NCBI GenBank assembly: GCA_002383405.1
Contig: DFYS01000168.1
Location: 1-10,025 of the forward strand
DNA from: Moorella sp. UBA4076
GTDB taxonomy: Bacteria; Bacillota; DSM-521; Neomoorellales; Neomoorellaceae
Direction of reading: 5' to 3'
Length of the DNA: 10,025 nucleotides
Under the pieces are notes generated by a model that saw only the letters and a program-made list of their open reading frames with translations, searched no databases and was not told where the DNA came from. The first letter of the stretch is position 1. Each line of letters starts with the position of its first letter. Below, in pieces: positions 6,695 through 10,025 of this stretch. Both the position numbers and the translations under genes were made by a program.

Positions 6695-8365
6695 ATGTTT
6701 AAACTAAAGCGGCAGTTATTATGGTGGGTGGTATTGCTTGTTTGCCTGGTGGTATTGGGTTTTGCCAGTGCTGCTATTGCTGCTCCTGCGTCTTTTGCCC
6801 CGGAAGATGGCCAGGAGATGGTGACTCTGGCAGTAGTATTTAAAAGCGCTTACGTGCCGGATGAGTTGCTGGTCAGGCTTAAACCTGGAGTAGGAGATAA
6901 AGAGGAAGGTGCCTTGCATAGCATGGCCAGTGCAGTAGCAGTAGATGAAAACAAAGCCTTAAGACTGGTCAGAGTAAAGTTAGCCGCAGGCACGGACATG
7001 AAAAAGGCAATGGCCGAGTACCGCTCGTCTGCCTTGGTGGAATACGTCCAGCCCAATTATATTTATCATGCCCTTTTAGTCCCAAATGATCCACATTACT
7101 GGCGGCAGTGGAACATGCCCAAAATTTCAGCCGAACCGGCCTGGGATATTACCCGCGGAGATACCGGGGTCGTCGTGGCAGTGGTGGATACCGGTGTGGA
7201 TCTCGATCACCCTGACCTGGCCGGTAATGTTATCCCTGGTTATAACGTCATAAGCCCCGGAGGACTTCCCCAGGACGATAACGGGCACGGTACCCACGTG
7301 ACCGGCATTGTGGCGGCCATTACGGATAACGATCTTGGTGTGGCCGGCGTGGCCGGAAGCTGCCGGATAATGCCGGTAAAGGTGCTCAATAATGCAGGGG
7401 AAGGAACTGATTATGATGTTGCCACCGGTATTCAATGGGCTGCCGACAATGGAGCCAGGATAATCAATATGAGCCTGGGCGGCCCGGATTACAGTTATGC
7501 CCTTGCCGTTGCAGTTAATTATGCTTACGAAAGAAATGTATTGATCATTGCTGCGGCTGGGAATGATGGTTTGGAAAGTATTCTTTACCCGGCGGCTCTG
7601 CCGCACGTGATGGCAGTGGGCGCCACTGATAAGACTGATGGTCGGGCCTCTTTTTCCAACTACGGGGACGCTCTTGATATTGTTGCCCCTGGCGTCAATG
7701 TTTTTAGCACCTTGTGGAACAACTCCTATACCTACCTGTCTGGTACTTCCATGGCCACCCCGCACGTGGCCGGCGTGGCGGCGCTCGTGCTGAGCCTGCA
7801 TCCCGAATATACTAATGACCAAGCGGAAAAGGTGCTCAAGGCAGGATGCGTTGACTTGGGCAACCCCGGCTGGGACCCTTACTATGGTTACGGGCGCGTG
7901 GATGCCCTGGCAGCGCTGGAAGGAGCCTTTCCGGTTGGTGGTACTATTAGGGGACAGGTTTATCTGGAAGGCAGGTCAAACTGGAGCGGCGCGGTGGTTA
8001 GTGTGGTAGGCACCGTTTACACTGGTGTTACTGCTGTTGACGGAACATTTGTTTTGTCTGGGCTGCCACCAGGGATTTATGATTTGGGTGCCGGCAAAGA
8101 GAGCTACCTTTATCGGCTTTGCCCTGGTATAGAAGTGACAGAAGGTAATGTTACAGATGTTTATTCTCCCTTAATCTTACTGGCCGGTGACTTCAGCCTG
8201 GACAACATGGTAGACATAGATGATTTACTGATTATCCGGAACGCGTATGGAACAGGGCCGGGTGATGATTACTGGAATCTGCTGGTAGATGTTAATCAGG
8301 ACGGGAAAATTGGTATTGTTGACCTGGTTTACATGGCCCGCAATTACGCCAAATACGGTCAGTAG
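6695..8365 (+). CDS. Secreted subtilisin-family (S8) protease with Reg-dockerin tail
   Basis: 556 residues from ATG 6695. The signal peptide (MFKLKRQLLWWVVLLVCL) has likely cleavage near 29-30. A propeptide of the subtilase pro-domain type follows (about 50-133, PDELLVRLKPG, ending VEYVQPNYIY). The catalytic domain (about 140-405) has D165 in VVDTG, H198 in NGHGTHV, oxyanion N290 in AAAGND and nucleophile S352 in SGTSMATPHVAG, so an active serine endopeptidase is expected. The tail is a Reg-like domain (about 412-495, IRGQVYLEG) and a dockerin (498-554) with calcium loops D499-D510 and D532-D543. The link between the loops is about five residues longer than in the two preceding dockerins. Inferred role: the enzymatic client of the cohesins encoded just upstream, held at the cell surface to degrade or process proteins. 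It starts 144 bp after the previous stop. Confidence 0.96.
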   Translation: MFKLKRQLLWWVVLLVCLVVLGFASAAIAAPASFAPEDGQEMVTLAVVFKSAYVPDELLVRLKPGVGDKEEGALHSMASAVAVDENKALRLVRVKLAAGTDMKKAMAEYRSSALVEYVQPNYIYHALLVPNDPHYWRQWNMPKISAEPAWDITRGDTGVVVAVVDTGVDLDHPDLAGNVIPGYNVISPGGLPQDDNGHGTHVTGIVAAITDNDLGVAGVAGSCRIMPVKVLNNAGEGTDYDVATGIQWAADNGARIINMSLGGPDYSYALAVAVNYAYERNVLIIAAAGNDGLESILYPAALPHVMAVGATDKTDGRASFSNYGDALDIVAPGVNVFSTLWNNSYTYLSGTSMATPHVAGVAALVLSLHPEYTNDQAEKVLKAGCVDLGNPGWDPYYGYGRVDALAALEGAFPVGGTIRGQVYLEGRSNWSGAVVSVVGTVYTGVTAVDGTFVLSGLPPGIYDLGAGKESYLYRLCPGIEVTEGNVTDVYSPLILLAGDFSLDNMVDIDDLLIIRNAYGTGPGDDYWNLLVDVNQDGKIGIVDLVYMARNYAKYGQ

Positions 8366-8392
8366 AGACTGTTTAAAAACCCCAAGCCAAAA

Positions 8393-8415
8393 ACAGGTAA
8401 GGGGACCCAACCTGT
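8393..8415. repeat. Hairpin ACAGGT/ACCTGT between protease and SLH gene
   Basis: Perfect 6-bp arms (8393-8398 and 8410-8415) enclose AAGGGGACCCA, in which GG and CC can pair further. It lies in the 90-bp gap. The sequence after it is CCATGACG, so it is not a canonical terminator and read-through into the last gene is likely. Confidence 0.4.
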
Positions 8416-8441
8416 CCATGACGATAAAAATTTTCTTGTAT

Positions 8442-8447
8442 GGGGAG
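8442..8447 (+). promoter_or_regulatory. Ribosome binding site GGGGAG
   Basis: This purine-rich site is 8 nt before ATG 8456 and supports that start, which also gives a well-formed signal peptide. Confidence 0.75.
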
Positions 8448-8455
8448 TTGAAAAA

Positions 8456-9976
8456 ATGTCAGCTAAAAGTTTGGTCAGGATATTTTTCTTTTTGCTGTTG
8501 TCGTTTTTGCTGGTTTTTACGCCTTGTAAAGCCCAAGCTGGCTCGTTGGTTGACCCGGTTACTTACGCTAAGTTAAAGAACATGGCCCAGGATTATTTTG
8601 TGCAGCTTCAGGGTGAAATGGCTAAAGAAGGCGTTTCCCCGGAAGATGCCGAAAGAATCATTTTTAACTATATACAGGAACTGGATAGCCAGCTTCAGGA
8701 GCAATTGCGGGCGGGGGCGCTTAATGAAAATACCTTTAAAGAAGTGATGTTTGGAATCAATACAGGGTTGATACTGAGGCCTGACTATAGGCCACTTTGG
8801 AAGCCCACGTTGCATATACTAGAGTTTGGTGAGGAGAATCCCTTTCAGGTTATTCAGGAAATAAAGGAAGGAAAAAAACCCTTGCCTCCCGGCGTACAGC
8901 AATTCTATGAGGCAGTTAAGCAAGAGGTTCTTTATGATGCGCTCAGTAAACCTACCCCTCCTGCTAGCGGTGGAGGCGGAAGCAGCCCTGCCGTTAAGTC
9001 AACTGAAAATAAAAAAGTAATAGATAAAGAAGGGGGCCAGCTGATTGCTTACAACGAAAAGGCTGGCGTGGAAATACCCGCTGGGGCTTTAGATAAAGAA
9101 TTAGAGGTAAGTATTAATAAGGTTAATCAGGTTAATGTACCTCCTGTGCCGGTAAATTGTAAGCTGGCCGGCGATATTTACGAATTTGGGCCGGCGGGAG
9201 TAAAATTTAATAAAAACATAACGGTAATTTTGCAGTACGACCCTCTTAAACTTAATGAGGCAAAAGAAGTTGACCTGGCCGTTTATTATGCCCAGAAAGA
9301 CACCAACAACTGGGTTTTTCTTGGGGGGACGGTTGATAAGCAAAAGCATACGGTTAAAGTTGCTGTTGATCATTTTAGCCTGTTTGCGGTAATGGTTATG
9401 GAAAAAGCTAAGGCTGCCCCGCCTGTAAAACCTCCGGGCGAGCAGGTTAGGTTAACTGATCTTGAAAATCACTGGGCTAAGGGGAATATTCAAAAGTTAA
9501 TCAATCAAGGAGTTATTGGTGGTTATCCGGATAACACTTTCCGGCCTAACAATTCAATCACCAGGGCTGAGTTTACAAAAATTTTGGTTAAGGCAATGGG
9601 CTTTGCAGAGGTGAAGCCTGCATCTCCAACTTTTGCTGACGTTCCGTCATCATCATGGGCTTACGGTGTTGTGGAAGTGGCTGCCGGGGCTGGTCTGGTG
9701 AAGGGCAGCGAAGGAAAATTTCGCCCCGATGACCCAATTACCCGCCAGGAAATTGCCGTATTGCTAGTAAGAGGGCTGGGTAAAGAAGCAGACGTAATAG
9801 GTACCGTACCGAATTTTGCTGATGCTTCAAGAATAGCACCCTGGGCCCGGGGGCAGGTAATTATAGCGGCTAAAGAAAGACTGATCAATGGCTATCCGGA
9901 CAATACCATTAAGCCGGTAAAAAACAGTACCAGAGCTGAGGCAGCAGTAATGGTCTGCCGACTGCTGAAGCTGTAG
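8456..9976 (+). CDS. SLH-anchored ZU5-like surface protein (short paralogue of the first gene)
   Basis: 506 residues. The signal peptide (LVRIFFFLLLSFLLVF core) has likely cleavage AQA|GS near 28. An unrecognised, charged, mostly helical region follows (about 30-165), then a Pro/Gly/Ser linker (about 166-182), a ZU5-like domain (186-318, EIPAGAL, CKLAGDIYEFGPAG, ending HFS at 306-308) and three SLH repeats (about 333-385, 393-445, 453-506) with TRAE, TRQE and TRAE. The ZU5 and SLH parts closely match the C-terminal half of the first gene (both contain KLAGDIYEFGPAG), so they are paralogues by duplication. Inferred role: a wall-bound anchor displaying its helical N-terminus. It has neither cohesin nor dockerin, so any link to the cohesin-dockerin proteins is by neighbourhood only. 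The gap to the protease is 90 bp with no clear terminator, so the two are probably co-transcribed. Third positions look more AT-rich than in the second gene. Confidence 0.95.
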   Translation: MSAKSLVRIFFFLLLSFLLVFTPCKAQAGSLVDPVTYAKLKNMAQDYFVQLQGEMAKEGVSPEDAERIIFNYIQELDSQLQEQLRAGALNENTFKEVMFGINTGLILRPDYRPLWKPTLHILEFGEENPFQVIQEIKEGKKPLPPGVQQFYEAVKQEVLYDALSKPTPPASGGGGSSPAVKSTENKKVIDKEGGQLIAYNEKAGVEIPAGALDKELEVSINKVNQVNVPPVPVNCKLAGDIYEFGPAGVKFNKNITVILQYDPLKLNEAKEVDLAVYYAQKDTNNWVFLGGTVDKQKHTVKVAVDHFSLFAVMVMEKAKAAPPVKPPGEQVRLTDLENHWAKGNIQKLINQGVIGGYPDNTFRPNNSITRAEFTKILVKAMGFAEVKPASPTFADVPSSSWAYGVVEVAAGAGLVKGSEGKFRPDDPITRQEIAVLLVRGLGKEADVIGTVPNFADASRIAPWARGQVIIAAKERLINGYPDNTIKPVKNSTRAEAAVMVCRLLKL

Positions 9977-9989
9977 GCTATTGGGAATT

Positions 9990-10009
9990 ATATTTTAAAG
10001 GTAAAATAT
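9990..10009. repeat. AT-rich perfect inverted repeat after the last gene
   Basis: ATATTTTA (9990-9997) and TAAAATAT (10002-10009) are exact reverse complements around AAGG. The stem is AT-only and weak as RNA, so an operator or DNA-bending site is as likely as a terminator. Confidence 0.45.
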
Positions 10010-10017
10010 TACTTGAG

Positions 10018-10024
10018 AAGGGGG
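10018..10024 (+). promoter_or_regulatory. Possible ribosome binding site of a further gene past the window
   Basis: AAGGGGG lies at the very end of the window, 41 bases after the last stop. If a start codon follows within about 10 bases, the cluster continues. This cannot be judged from here. Confidence 0.3.
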
Positions 10025-10025
10025 T

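Noticed and set aside
7127..7822. 231-codon open frame on the minus strand
   Set aside because: It lies wholly opposite the subtilase catalytic domain, where the + strand has all catalytic motifs; the antisense product is low-complexity and unrecognisable.
8289..8576. 95-codon + strand frame bridging the protease and the last gene
   Set aside because: It overlaps the dockerin and the next signal peptide in a different frame and has no ribosome binding site.

Overview
The window holds five genes, all on the + strand, and every one encodes an exported, modular cell-surface protein. S-layer homology (SLH) triplets, GGAGG-type ribosome binding sites, a TTG start, type-I-like dockerins and moderate GC point to a Gram-positive-style Firmicute, probably an anaerobic clostridium (Peptococcaceae-like is my best guess, from general style only). 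No RNA gene, transposase, CRISPR array or cytoplasmic enzyme is visible.

Layout: (1) 1-2481, the C-terminal part of a large SLH-anchored protein with a chitobiase-C-like Ig fold, a helical region, a Big_2-like domain and two ZU5-like domains; its start lies upstream of the window. (2) 2482-2769, a 288-bp gap with a strong palindrome. (3) 2770-5034, a 754-residue secreted protein with a DJ-1/glutamine-amidotransferase-like domain apparently inserted into a cadherin-like fold, an Ig-like domain, a cohesin, a carboxypeptidase-regulatory-like (Reg) domain and a dockerin. (4) 5147-6550, a shorter secreted protein with an acidic decapeptide repeat, cohesin, Ig-like, Reg and dockerin domains. (5) 6695-8365, a subtilisin-family protease with a complete catalytic set and the same Reg-dockerin tail. 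(6) 8456-9976, a second SLH-anchored ZU5 protein, a compact paralogue of the first. Gaps between genes 2 to 5 are only 90-144 bp and lack convincing intrinsic terminators, so co-transcription is plausible.

Inferred joint function: a cohesin-dockerin surface assembly without any carbohydrate-active enzyme in view. Proteins 2 and 3 carry cohesin and dockerin on the same chain, so they could link to one another in chains or act as adaptors. The protease is the obvious dockerin-tagged client, and the two SLH/ZU5 proteins are wall anchors that bracket the set. No visible SLH protein carries a cohesin, so how the complex would attach to the wall is open. The ZU5-like domains end in HF[S/T], the motif at which the ZU5 domains of animal PIDD cleave themselves. 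Domain assignments come from recognising sequence patterns by eye; no profile search was run.
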